This document shows, piece by piece, positions 28,902 to 38,196 of a DNA stretch of 64,000 nt (position 1 is its first letter; the number at the start of each line of letters is the position of its first letter). This DNA is from an uncultured SAR86 cluster bacterium (GTDB lineage: Bacteria > Pseudomonadota > Gammaproteobacteria > Magnimaribacterales > D2472): the NCBI GenBank assembly GCA_943789005.1, contig CALSSL010000001.1, positions 576,511 through 640,510 of the forward strand. Direction: 5' to 3'. The translations under genes were made by a program, and so were the position numbers. The notes below the pieces were generated by a model. It was not told where the DNA came from. It worked only from the letters and a program-made list of their open reading frames with translations, and ran no database searches.

Positions 28902-31505
28902 CTATGTGCGAACCTTTTCATTTTTAGGGTCATAGAGCGAACCTTTACCCACTATCTTAACAGTCATTGGATATAAGCCATCACCGTCTTCATTGAAGTA
29001 CTCTATTGATAATTTTTTACCTTCTTTAGCAATATCTTTAGGCAAATATCCCATAACAACAAATTCTTTAATAGAAGGGCAGTATGACATTCCTGTGGTA
29101 TAGGATCTCCTACCTTTGTTGTCGACAGGAACCTCTCCGGTATCAGGATCAATAATGGGAGAAATACCAACTGGATATCTAGTTTCGCCAGAAACATTCA
29201 GATCATCTGCTGTCATAGTGCATAAAATTGAACAAGGTTCTTCTTCTCTTTGAGTTAGATGAGCAGCTTTTCCATGAAAGTCTGCTTCCTTTACAAGCGG
29301 CCTCTGAATTGCAGCTTCACATGCATTATATTCAGTCTCAAGATCTGCGCCCTGAAGGCGAAAGCTTTTTTCTAAACGTCTGCTATTAGCATATGTTTCA
29401 ATACCAACAGGTATCACACCAACTTCAAGGAGTGAGTCATAAAGCGCTAATCCTTCTTCGCTATTATTATTTAAATAAATTTCCCATCCACTTTCTCCAA
29501 CGTAAGATATTCTTGCTGCCCAAACATCAACCTTCTTTCCTCCAGAAAGGTTTAAGGTTAAATTTTTTGCAGTTACAAAAGGAAAGTTAGCTAAATTAAT
29601 TTCTTCTGGATCAATAAAATTGCCTAAGGCAGCTTCTGCATCTGGGCCCCACAATCCCAGGGTTGCAATATCATGGGTCCGAATATTTATATCAGCATCT
29701 AAGCCCATATCATCACGATAGTTTCGTAATACTACCCAATCTCTATTTCCATCAGCACCACCGGTTACAATTCTATATTTATTTTCTGCAAGGCGAGAAA
29801 TTGTTAGGTCTGCATGCACACCTCCATCCTCATCAAGAAAGTTGGTGTAAATAACTTTTCCTATAGCAGTATTGCCGCCGACCTTTGCTACTGAAAGATA
29901 CTCTAGCATTTTCTCTGCATCAGGGCCTTCAATATCCATAATAGGGAAATGAGAAAGATTAATCATTCCAACCGAATCACTCATAGCTAAGTGTTCAGCA
30001 TTGGCAAGTTCATAGGGCACATGACGTCTATCCCATTCGTTTTCTCTAACAGGAATATCTTTCAGATATTCACCAAGCTTTTCTCTATTGCTTTCGTATG
30101 CGAATGCTCGCTCCCAACAAGCAACCTCATTATCAAAATGTCCTCCAAGCTCTTTCTCTCTTTCATAAAAAGGGCTAACAAATTTTTCTCTCTGAGAAAT
30201 ATATGGCTCTCTTGGATGTACAGCAGGAGTATAAATAGTTTGCGAATTCTCATAAGCCCTAGATTTAACAAACTCTCTTTCTTTTTGTTCAGGATAAAAT
30301 CGCGATATGTCAAAAGAATGCATATCTACTTGAGTTTTACCATTAACCATAGCTTCAGCACAAAGTCTTGCACAACCTGGACCATCCTTAACCCATACAG
30401 CTTCACATAACCAAAAACCTCTCACTTCAGGACTTTCACCGATTAAAGAACCAGCATCAGGTGTAACAGATAGCAGTCCATTAAAAGAACTCTTTTCATC
30501 CCAACCAAGTTCATTGAGTATAGGCGTCGTTTCAAAAGCTTTCTCTAAAGGTTCAGCAACCTCTTCAAGATCAAGATATCTCATTGAATCTGAGCCCATT
30601 GTTTTTTCCGGATTACCAATATCTTCTGGGTCAACTAATCTTGGATTTTTATCTTCATAAAATCCCCACTCTAGCATTCCTCCATGAAGTCTTCCGGTAT
30701 CACGAACATAGGCAGAGTTTCCTTGATCTCTTAGTAATGGGTAAACTAAAAAATCTTTAGCATCTTGAGCTTCAGGAAGGGGTCCAAAAAATAGCAGTGG
30801 ATGCTCTAATGGCATAAGTGGAACAGGGACTCCAGCTTTTTTACCCATCAAAGGCCCCCATATTCCAGATGCAATAACAACTTTTTCAGTTTTAATTGTT
30901 CCTTTATCTGTTTTGACACCAACAACTCTTCCATTTTCAATCTCAAAATCAATGGCAGGTGTGTCTGTAAATGTTTTAAGAGCGCCTTTATCTTTTGCAG
31001 TTTCAACAGCAAAACTAACTACATCTTGTGATCTAGGAGTAACTAGACCAGCATCTGGATCCCACATAGCGCCTCGTATAGAGTCTTCTTCTAGAAGTGG
31101 AAACTTTTCTTTTGCTTCAGCTGCGGAAATTAAGCGAACATTTGTACCAAATGCTTTACCTGATGAAACTTTTCTTTTTAATTCCTCCCAGCGAGCATCG
31201 TCATCTGTTCTGCATATTTCCAAACCACCTTTTTTTAAGAAAAAGCCATTATCTTCATAAAACTTTCTACTAAACTCTGTTGTCCAACAGCCTAACTTGT
31301 CATGAGTCGTGTTGTAGACAAAATCGGAAGCATGAGCAGTAGATGCTATATCTGATGGAATAACACTAGACTTCTCTAAACCAACTATATTTTTCTGACC
31401 AAGATCTGCCAGCCAATATGCCAGCATAGATCCAACAATTCCACCCACACCGACTATAACAACATCAGCTTCTTTTGGAAATTTTGAGTTTGTATTTTCC
31501 GTCAT
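28902..31505 (-). CDS. FAD-dependent oxidoreductase fused to GcvT-like domain (dimethylglycine/sarcosine dehydrogenase-like)
   Basis: VVIVGVGGIVGSMLAYWLADLG FAD fold at N-terminus; C-terminal aminomethyltransferase-type region (GESGWEIYL, LEKSFRLQGADL). Confidence 0.88.
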   Translation of the reverse strand: MTENTNSKFPKEADVVIVGVGGIVGSMLAYWLADLGQKNIVGLEKSSVIPSDIASTAHASDFVYNTTHDKLGCWTTEFSRKFYEDNGFFLKKGGLEICRTDDDARWEELKRKVSSGKAFGTNVRLISAAEAKEKFPLLEEDSIRGAMWDPDAGLVTPRSQDVVSFAVETAKDKGALKTFTDTPAIDFEIENGRVVGVKTDKGTIKTEKVVIASGIWGPLMGKKAGVPVPLMPLEHPLLFFGPLPEAQDAKDFLVYPLLRDQGNSAYVRDTGRLHGGMLEWGFYEDKNPRLVDPEDIGNPEKTMGSDSMRYLDLEEVAEPLEKAFETTPILNELGWDEKSSFNGLLSVTPDAGSLIGESPEVRGFWLCEAVWVKDGPGCARLCAEAMVNGKTQVDMHSFDISRFYPEQKEREFVKSRAYENSQTIYTPAVHPREPYISQREKFVSPFYEREKELGGHFDNEVACWERAFAYESNREKLGEYLKDIPVRENEWDRRHVPYELANAEHLAMSDSVGMINLSHFPIMDIEGPDAEKMLEYLSVAKVGGNTAIGKVIYTNFLDEDGGVHADLTISRLAENKYRIVTGGADGNRDWVVLRNYRDDMGLDADINIRTHDIATLGLWGPDAEAALGNFIDPEEINLANFPFVTAKNLTLNLSGGKKVDVWAARISYVGESGWEIYLNNNSEEGLALYDSLLEVGVIPVGIETYANSRRLEKSFRLQGADLETEYNACEAAIQRPLVKEADFHGKAAHLTQREEEPCSILCTMTADDLNVSGETRYPVGISPIIDPDTGEVPVDNKGRRSYTTGMSYCPSIKEFVVMGYLPKDIAKEGKKLSIEYFNEDGDGLYPMTVKIVGKGSLYDPKNEKVRT

Positions 31506-31613
31506 ATTTATTTTCCCCTGTATACAACAATCTTAATAAATTAAACGCTATTTTATTTATTTTGTAAATGTAATTATTTGATGCATTTTGCATCGCAATT
31601 TATATTTAATGAG

Positions 31614-31636
31614 TACCAAATTTTTGGTATTTTTTT
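31614..31636 (+). terminator. Intrinsic-terminator-like hairpin plus T-tract in + orientation
   Basis: TACCAAA-TT-TTTGGTA followed by TTTTTTT. Confidence 0.5.
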
Positions 31637-31904
31637 AGTCTAAAGCTTTAAAACCAGAAGCCTTTTCGTAGTCTTCATTATTAAAAAATTTGTCCATTTG
31701 TTCTGACAACCATTTTCTATTATCTGGATTAGACATGTCTAAATGTTTCTCATTTATTAATGTAGTTTGATGAGATTTCCATTTATCCCAAGCCTCTTGA
31801 GAAATGTTCAGTTGAAGTTCCTTGCCTTTAGGTCCGGGAATGGGAGGCAGGGCAAGACCTGGCATCTCTTTTTGATATTTTTTGCAAAAAACTTTATGAC
31901 TCAT
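31635..31904 (-). CDS. yggX: YggX-like Fe(II)-trafficking/oxidative damage protection protein
   Basis: VFCKKYQKEMPGLALPPIPGPKGKELQ ... LSEQMDKFFN. Confidence 0.95.
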   Translation of the reverse strand: MSHKVFCKKYQKEMPGLALPPIPGPKGKELQLNISQEAWDKWKSHQTTLINEKHLDMSNPDNRKWLSEQMDKFFNNEDYEKASGFKALD

Positions 31905-32923
31905 AAGTTAGTTATTATAGACTTAATAGGCTTTGGTAAACCATATTTATCAATGTCAGTTATCTCAATCCACTTGTGTTCTTTATTAGATTTAAAATGA
32001 AATTTTTTATCGAAATATAAGATTGTTATTTTTATATCTAAGTTCAAATGAGAAAGCTTATGGATAAGATTTATCTCTTCTTTGTTTTTATAAGAATCAT
32101 TCCAGGGTAATTTATCACCTGTCTCTAATTCGTAAGGCGTCCAAAGACTCTCCCAAAATGTTTCCTCTTGTTTTTTAAAAAGCAATAACGATTTTTTATT
32201 AATAGCGAGAACAAAGTTAATTTTTCTTGTTAGATTAATTTTCTTTCTTGTGCTCTTCTCTTTCGTCACTCTAAAAGCGCTTTTGCAGAGTCTACTTAAT
32301 GGACAGATATCACAAGATGGTGAGGAGGGGGTGCAAACAGTTGCCCCTAAATCCATAATGCCTTGAGTATATTCAAATATCTTATTTTGTGGGGTATGTT
32401 TAGATGAAAATTGCCAAAGTATTTTATCTGCACTGGAGGATGAATCATTTTGAATTGACTCAAATCTAGATAAGGTTCTTTTAACATTTGCATCAAGAAT
32501 GGGTTGAGGATTTCTATAGGCAATAGACATTATTGCGCCAGCTGTAGAATTACCAATACCTGGCAGAGAAACTATATCTTTAAATGATTTTGGAAATCTA
32601 TTTTTAAAATCATTTTTAAGAATCTCCTTTGTTTTAAAAATATTCTTCGCTCTTCTATAAAAGCCTAGTCCAGTCCATAAAGCTAAAACATCTTCTTCGG
32701 TTGCCTCTGATAAAGATTTAAGACTTGGATATCGCTTAATAAATTTTTTATAAAATGGAATAACAGTCTTTACTTGAGTCTGTTGGAGCATAATTTCAGA
32801 AATCCAAACTCTGTAGGCGGTTATATTTTTCCTCCATGGAAGGTCGCTTCTTCCGCTTATCTCATACCAACTTATAATTTTTCTTGAAAATAAACTATCT
32901 GCCTGCTTCAGATCATTCTTCAT
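31901..32923 (-). CDS. mutY: A/G-specific adenine glycosylase
   Basis: [45 protein letters not shown]-x6-C-x2-C-x5-C iron-sulfur loop; start at internal Met 32923. Confidence 0.96.
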   Translation of the reverse strand: MKNDLKQADSLFSRKIISWYEISGRSDLPWRKNITAYRVWISEIMLQQTQVKTVIPFYKKFIKRYPSLKSLSEATEEDVLALWTGLGFYRRAKNIFKTKEILKNDFKNRFPKSFKDIVSLPGIGNSTAGAIMSIAYRNPQPILDANVKRTLSRFESIQNDSSSSADKILWQFSSKHTPQNKIFEYTQGIMDLGATVCTPSSPSCDICPLSRLCKSAFRVTKEKSTRKKINLTRKINFVLAINKKSLLLFKKQEETFWESLWTPYELETGDKLPWNDSYKNKEEINLIHKLSHLNLDIKITILYFDKKFHFKSNKEHKWIEITDIDKYGLPKPIKSIITNL

Positions 32924-33539
32924 AAAGTTTGGTTTTATTAATAACCTCACCGCTTTGATTAAATTCATATTGAATTGGAGCGCCTGTAGGAATTTCAAGC
33001 TTTACTATATCTTCGGACGATATTGAATCTAGCTCCATTATTAAAGCTCTTAATGAGTTGCCATGAGCGGCAACAAGAATACTTGAGCCCTGAATGACTT
33101 TAGGCATGATATGTTCTTTAAAATAAGGCAATACGCGTTCAGCTGTATCTTTAAGACTTTCCCCATTAGGGGGAGGCACATCAAAAGACCTTCTCCAAAT
33201 ATGAACCTGTTCTTCACCCCATTTTTTCCTTGCATCATCTTTATTCAGTCCAGCCAAGCTTCCATAGTTTCTCTCATTTAAAGCTTGATTTTTAGTAATT
33301 GGGATATCTTGTTGGTTAATAGAATTCAAGATAATCGCTCCGGTATTTTGTGCTCTGACTAGCATTGAGGTGAACATTTCATCAAAAACAATGCCCTGAT
33401 CTGATATTAATGAACCAGCTTTTTTTGCTTCTTGTATACCCAGCTCTGTAAGTCCTGGATCCTTCCATCCTGTGAATAGATTTTGTTCATTCCATTCACT
33501 TTGACCGTGTCTGACCAATATAAGATTTCTTGTTTTCAT
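32913..33539 (-). CDS. gpmA: 2,3-bisphosphoglycerate-dependent phosphoglycerate mutase
   Basis: [39 protein letters not shown]. Confidence 0.96.
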   Translation of the reverse strand: MKTRNLILVRHGQSEWNEQNLFTGWKDPGLTELGIQEAKKAGSLISDQGIVFDEMFTSMLVRAQNTGAIILNSINQQDIPITKNQALNERNYGSLAGLNKDDARKKWGEEQVHIWRRSFDVPPPNGESLKDTAERVLPYFKEHIMPKVIQGSSILVAAHGNSLRALIMELDSISSEDIVKLEIPTGAPIQYEFNQSGEVINKTKLYEE

Positions 33540-33586
33540 TTTAAGATTTGTAATACTTTTAGTTTATTTTAATGGATAATATGCTC

Positions 33587-33998
33587 ATGGATAAGTTTAT
33601 TTTATTTCTAATTGAGCATTATTTTTATTCTGTGCCGCTTTTGGTAGTTTCTGATTCTGTTAATTAGGTCAAACGCAATTAAGGGAGGAAAAAAAATTAC
33701 TCCACAGGACCTAATAAACTTAACCAATCAAGACGCAGCACAATTAATAGATTTAAGGTCTTCAAATGAATTTAACGACGGCCATATCACAGGCTCTATT
33801 AATATTCCCTATACGGATTTAGAAGATAGAATTCATGAGATCAAAAAACAGGAAGATAAGTCATTGGTTTTAATATGCGACACTGGCAGTCAATCAGCAA
33901 ATGCTGGTGAAGTTTTAAATAAATCTGGCTTCGAAAACACAGTTATCTTGTCGGGGGGCATTGGAGCATGGAGACTGGATAATCTTCCTCTAGTTTAG
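33587..33998 (+). pseudogene. YibN-like membrane-anchored rhodanese, interrupted by an apparent +1 frameshift near 33648
   Basis: Frame A: MDKFILFLIEHYFYSVPLLVV; frame B: LILLIRSNAIKGGKKITPQDLINLTNQDAAQLIDLRSSNEFNDGHITGSINIPYTDLEDRIHEIKKQEDKSLVLICDTGSQSANAGEVLNKSGFENTVILSGGIGAWRLDNLPLV*. Absent from the ORF track. Confidence 0.85.
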
Positions 33999-35372
33999 AT
34001 TCCAAGTTCTTTTATTTTCTTTCGCTAGAGTATTTCTTCCTAGACCTAGTAAAATTGCAGCTTCATTTTTTTTACCATTAGTTTTTTCTAAAGCAGCATT
34101 AATTATAATTTTTTCAATTTTTGGATTAACAATATCAAGTAGGTCGTTTTCAATGGTGGTAGCTACGTTATTAACCCAACTATTAAAACCATCTTCCCAA
34201 GATGAGCTAGGCGCTTCTACCATCTGATTATCCTTAATTTCTTCCGGTAGATCTTCTACCTTAACATTCTGAGTTGGAGTCATTAATGCCAACCAATAGC
34301 ATATATTTTCTAGCTGCCTAACATTGCCTGGCCAATCATATCTTGTTATTACATCCATAACTTCTTTTGATAAGACCCTAAGCTCTTCTCCAAGAGAATC
34401 AGAATGTTTTTTTAAAAAGTACTTAGTTAAGATATCAATATCTTCTTTGCGCTCTCTAAGTGCAGGAACATTAATTTTAATAACATTTAATCTATAGAAT
34501 AAGTCTTCTCTAAAAGATTTTTGTGATACTAAATTATTAAGATTCTGGTGGGTTGCAGCAATTATTCTTACATCAACTTTAATTGGCTTATCTCCTCCAA
34601 CTCTATAAAATTCTTTATTTGATAAAACTCTTAGGAGTCTTGTTTGAGAATCAAGAGGCATATCACCAATCTCATCTAGAAAAAGAGTGCCGCCATTTGC
34701 TTGTTCAAACCTCCCAATTCTTTGATCAACAGCTCCGGTAAAAGCTCCCTTTTCATGACCAAAAAGCTCAGATTCAACTAACTCTTTTGGAATATCAGCC
34801 ATATTGAGGGCAATGAAAGGCATATCATATCTTGGGCTATTCTTATGAAGTGATTTTGCAATAAGCTCTTTACCAGTTCCAGATTCACCTTGGACTAAGA
34901 CAGTTGCTGTTGTGGTTGAAAGCTTGCCAATGGCCCTAAAAACAGTTTGCATCGAAGCAGATTCACCAATGATATCTGTTTTAGCTTTAGCTTTTAAACC
35001 CTTTGTTTTTGGCTTTTCCTCTAAAGCCCTATTAATTATTTGTATAGCATCATCTAAATCAAAAGGTTTTGGGATATATTCAAAAGCACCACCACCGTAT
35101 GAATCAATTGCTGCCTGCATATCTGTGAATGCAGTCATAACTATAACTGGAATATTCTCATGATTATCATTAATGTGTTTTAGTAAATCATATCCAAGCA
35201 TGCCTGGCATTTGCACATCCGTTAGAATGAGATCGGGTAAATCATTTTTAAGTTCATTTACAACATCATCTCCTGAAGAAAAAGTTTGAACACTAAAGCC
35301 TGCCGAGGAAAGACTTTCTTCAAGGATAATTCTTATAGCGCTATCATCGTCAGCAACCCAAACTTTATGCAC
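33995..35372 (-). CDS. ntrC: NtrC sigma-54-dependent response regulator (C-terminus needs frameshift correction near 34011-34022)
   Basis: Receiver domain, GESGTGKELIAKSLH, GAFTGA loop, NVRQLENICYW; alternate frame restores ...IKELGI* Fis-type HTH end. Confidence 0.94.
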
Positions 35373-36450
35373 TTTTCATGTCCTCATTTTTTGATTCTAG
35401 ATTTATAGGGATTAATATTGAGAAGGTTGTTCCTTTTGAAGCGCTATTGAAAGAAATAGCGCCACCATGAATTCTGATAATGTCTTGTGAGATAGATAAG
35501 CCCAAGCCAGAGCCATCTTCTTTAGAAGATACCATTGGAAAAAATACTTGTTCTTGAATGTCTTGAGGAATGCCTGGACCGTTGTCGATGATGCTTACTT
35601 CGCACAATGTTGAGTGCATCACTCCATTAATTGGCTGACCATAAGCAACTCTAGATTTAATTATTATTGTTGGTTCTTCTGTTGAAAGAAGCGCTTGTTG
35701 AGCATTTTTAAAAATATTTAAGACAGCTTGTATGAACAAATCTTCGTCACCATAAATCTCAGGAATGCTTGGATCATAGTCACGATTAATTTTAAGATTT
35801 TTATATTCATCTGTTTGCGACAAAGCAAAGACTTTTTCAAGAGCAGAGTGGATGTTAAAAGCTTCAAGTTTTGGTCTTTTAGGGGGTGTAAGTATTTTTG
35901 TTACAATAGAATTTAATCTTTCAGTTTCATTAATAATGATATCTAAAAACTTTTTAGAAAAATCATCATCAGCCTTTGATAACAATATTTGAGCGCTGCC
36001 TTTTATTCCTGAAAGAGGATTCTTCACCTCGTGAGCTAATGTCCTTGCTAAATTCGCTGCAATTTTTTGTGTAGAAAATATTTTTGAAGAGTCAATAATT
36101 TTATTCAAGTTGTCTACACATAAAATTTCAATTATCAAAATATTATCTGTATCAGACCAGCTTGCAGTCAGATCTACAATCCTATGGCTCTCATTGGGTT
36201 TAGCTAGCTTGAAATTTCTTTTTGTTATTGTGTTGCCTGAATTAGCACAATCCTGAAGAAGTTCTAGGAGCTCATTATTTGTCTCAGATGTAAATTGATT
36301 TTTAATATTTGAGTCATCAGAAGAATAAATCCAGCCATTTGAAACCGCTGAGTCATTAAGCCAGAGAATTTTGAACTCATCATCTAAAACAACAATCTCT
36401 GAGGCTATTTGGTTTAATAAAAGATTGTTAAATTTTTCAGAATTAGTCAT
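35365..36450 (-). CDS. ntrB: NtrB nitrogen-regulation sensor histidine kinase
   Basis: ARTLAHEVKNPLSGIKGSAQIL H-box, DNGPGIPQDIQEQVFFPMVSSKEDGSGLGLSI; start MTNSEKFNN at 36450. Confidence 0.93.
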   Translation of the reverse strand: MTNSEKFNNLLLNQIASEIVVLDDEFKILWLNDSAVSNGWIYSSDDSNIKNQFTSETNNELLELLQDCANSGNTITKRNFKLAKPNESHRIVDLTASWSDTDNILIIEILCVDNLNKIIDSSKIFSTQKIAANLARTLAHEVKNPLSGIKGSAQILLSKADDDFSKKFLDIIINETERLNSIVTKILTPPKRPKLEAFNIHSALEKVFALSQTDEYKNLKINRDYDPSIPEIYGDEDLFIQAVLNIFKNAQQALLSTEEPTIIIKSRVAYGQPINGVMHSTLCEVSIIDNGPGIPQDIQEQVFFPMVSSKEDGSGLGLSISQDIIRIHGGAISFNSASKGTTFSILIPINLESKNEDMKSA

Positions 36451-36458
36451 TAAGAAGA

Positions 36459-36482
36459 TTGGCTCCTTTTGCAAGGAGCCAA
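36459..36482 (-). promoter_or_regulatory. Intercistronic hairpin between glutamine synthetase and ntrB
   Basis: TTGGCTCCTT-TTGC-AAGGAGCCAA, 10-bp perfect stem, tetraloop; no T-tract on the minus strand. Confidence 0.8.
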
Positions 36483-36496
36483 TATTATCGAGGGTG

Positions 36497-37477
36497 TTAT
36501 TTTGTTAATGTTCCCACTATATGTGCCAGGATTTTATAAGGATCAGCATTAGAAGCAGGTCTTCTATCTTCTAAGTAGCCATTCCAGTTATGCTCTACTG
36601 TATAAACAGGAATTCTAATACTGGCCCCTCTATCACTTACTCCGTATGAGAATTTATCAATACTTTGTGTTTCGTGAAGCCCAGTAAGTCTCATATCATT
36701 ATCAGAACCGTATAAAGATATACCTTCCTGATGAACTTCTCCTAACTTTTCACACATTGATGTAAATAATTCTTCAGTTCCACTAGATCTCATAGCTTCA
36801 TTAGAAAAGTTAGTATGCATACCGGAACCATTCCAATCACCAGTTTTGGGTTTAGGATGAATGTTAACACCTACACCAAATTCTTCTGCAATCTTATATA
36901 GTAGATATCTTGATACCCAAAGGTCATCAGCTGCTTTAATTCCTTTGCCTAGGCATTGATATTCCCATTGACCTAGTGCAACCTCAGCATTTGTACCGGT
37001 TAAGGTAATGCCAAGATCTAAACATGCTTGAAGGTGAGCATCTGAAATTTCTCTTCCAACGACATTCCCAGCACCAACAGCACAATAGTAGGGTCCTTGA
37101 GGTCCAGGCTCACCATTTTCCCATCCCAAAGGATCTCCTGTTTCAGGATCAGTAAAAAAGAATTCTTGCTCAAACCCAAACCACCATTCATCAGTTACGA
37201 CAGCTTCAGCTGCAGCTCTAAAATTAGTTGGATGAACAGAATGATCTGCTGCTTGGACTTGAGTCATTACTAAATCATGCCCATGTGGGTTTGCATATGT
37301 TTGTACAGGTATTAATAAGCAATCTGAACTACTGCCTTCAGCTTGACCTGTGGATGAGCCATCAAAAGACCAATCCGGAGGTGTGTCTGCATCAGTTGCT
37401 TTAACCTTGCTTCGCATTGAAGACTCAGGCTTATTTCCATCAAGCCATATGTATTCATAAGTTTTATATTCTGCCAT
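36497..37477 (-). CDS. Glutamine synthetase, type II (eukaryotic-type, GSII)
   Basis: 326 aa; PPDWSFDGSSTGQAEGSSSDCLL, DWNGSGMHTNFS, NADPYKILAHIVGT. Confidence 0.93.
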   Translation of the reverse strand: MAEYKTYEYIWLDGNKPESSMRSKVKATDADTPPDWSFDGSSTGQAEGSSSDCLLIPVQTYANPHGHDLVMTQVQAADHSVHPTNFRAAAEAVVTDEWWFGFEQEFFFTDPETGDPLGWENGEPGPQGPYYCAVGAGNVVGREISDAHLQACLDLGITLTGTNAEVALGQWEYQCLGKGIKAADDLWVSRYLLYKIAEEFGVGVNIHPKPKTGDWNGSGMHTNFSNEAMRSSGTEELFTSMCEKLGEVHQEGISLYGSDNDMRLTGLHETQSIDKFSYGVSDRGASIRIPVYTVEHNWNGYLEDRRPASNADPYKILAHIVGTLTK

Positions 37478-37517
37478 TATATCTCCTAATGTAATTTTTA
37501 ATTAGCACTATTAGTAA

Positions 37518-37533
37518 AGCAATTTACATGCCA
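37518..37533 (-). promoter_or_regulatory. Sigma-54 (-24/-12) promoter for GSII
   Basis: Minus strand TGGCATGTAAATTGCT matches TGGCAYR-N4-TTGCW exactly; SD AGGAG and start codon follow. Confidence 0.88.
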
Positions 37534-37550
37534 TTTATATTTAGGATAAA

Positions 37551-37567
37551 TGCACCGTATTTGTACA
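37551..37567. promoter_or_regulatory. NtrC-like site 1, TGCAC-N7-GTACA
   Basis: 17-bp geometry of TGCAC-N7-GTGCA. Confidence 0.6.
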
Positions 37568-37572
37568 TAATA

Positions 37573-37589
37573 TGCGTTATTTTAGTGCG
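37573..37589. promoter_or_regulatory. NtrC-like site 2, minus strand CGCAC-TAAAATA-ACGCA
   Basis: Same 17-bp geometry as site 1. Confidence 0.55.
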
Positions 37590-37600
37590 AATCTATAAAA

Positions 37601-37621
37601 ATTGCATTAATTTAATGCAAT
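37601..37621. promoter_or_regulatory. 21-bp palindrome ATTGCATTAA-T-TTAATGCAAT (NtrC-like site 3)
   Basis: Perfect arms; core TGCAT-N7-ATGCA at 37603-37619. Confidence 0.6.
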
Positions 37622-38196
37622 TATGTTATTTTTAGGAAGTCTTTAACTTTATTATGTTTATCTTTTAGTGAGGTATATGAATGATCGCCACCATAGACTA
37701 TATCTAGATGACAAGCTGCAAAATATTCAGTTGTTGCAGCGTAATCTAATACCTCATCGCCAGATTCAAGTAAGATTAAAATATTTTCTGGTTTTTTTAT
37801 TTTTTTATGATGAAGGGACCTAACAAAAGAAATATCATCTTTTGTCAATTCAAATTTATTTTTGGTTGCGTAGTTTTCATTTTCTCCTAAATGAATCTCG
37901 AAATCTTTTAGAGGCGGAATAGCTGGATTAATTAGAACAGCTTCAACGTTATGAATTTGGGAAAAATACAATGCATAGTAACCACCAAGAGAGCTTCCCA
38001 TAAAAACAATGTTAGGACCGTGGTTATTAATTAACTCTTCAACTTGTTGATAAGCTTTTTGAAAATTATCATTTAAATCAGGAATTATGATTTTAGTATT
38101 TTTGGTTGATTCAGATATGAATTTTTTGAAGTCTTGAGCTTTACCCGAATCGCTAGAAGATTTAAATCCATGAAAATAAAGTATTGTTTTAGACAT
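37621..38196 (-). CDS. YqiA-like esterase (alpha/beta fold)
   Basis: LYFHGFKSSSDSGKAQDF, FMGSSLGGYYALYFS. Confidence 0.88.
   Translation of the reverse strand: MSKTILYFHGFKSSSDSGKAQDFKKFISESTKNTKIIIPDLNDNFQKAYQQVEELINNHGPNIVFMGSSLGGYYALYFSQIHNVEAVLINPAIPPLKDFEIHLGENENYATKNKFELTKDDISFVRSLHHKKIKKPENILILLESGDEVLDYAATTEYFAACHLDIVYGGDHSYTSLKDKHNKVKDFLKIT

Noticed and set aside
29003-31260. Several antisense/alternate-frame ORFs (29003-29197, 29393-29590, 29663-29854, 29991-30410, 30062-30313, 30913-31260)
   Set aside because: All lie inside the 867-aa FAD-GcvT gene and have low-complexity translations; no independent coding evidence.
33646-33670. Programmed +1 frameshift in the rhodanese gene
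   Set aside because: No zero-frame stop at the slip site and no prfB-like CTT-TGA or upstream SD stimulator; the simple indel explanation is preferred, especially with two similar lesions nearby.
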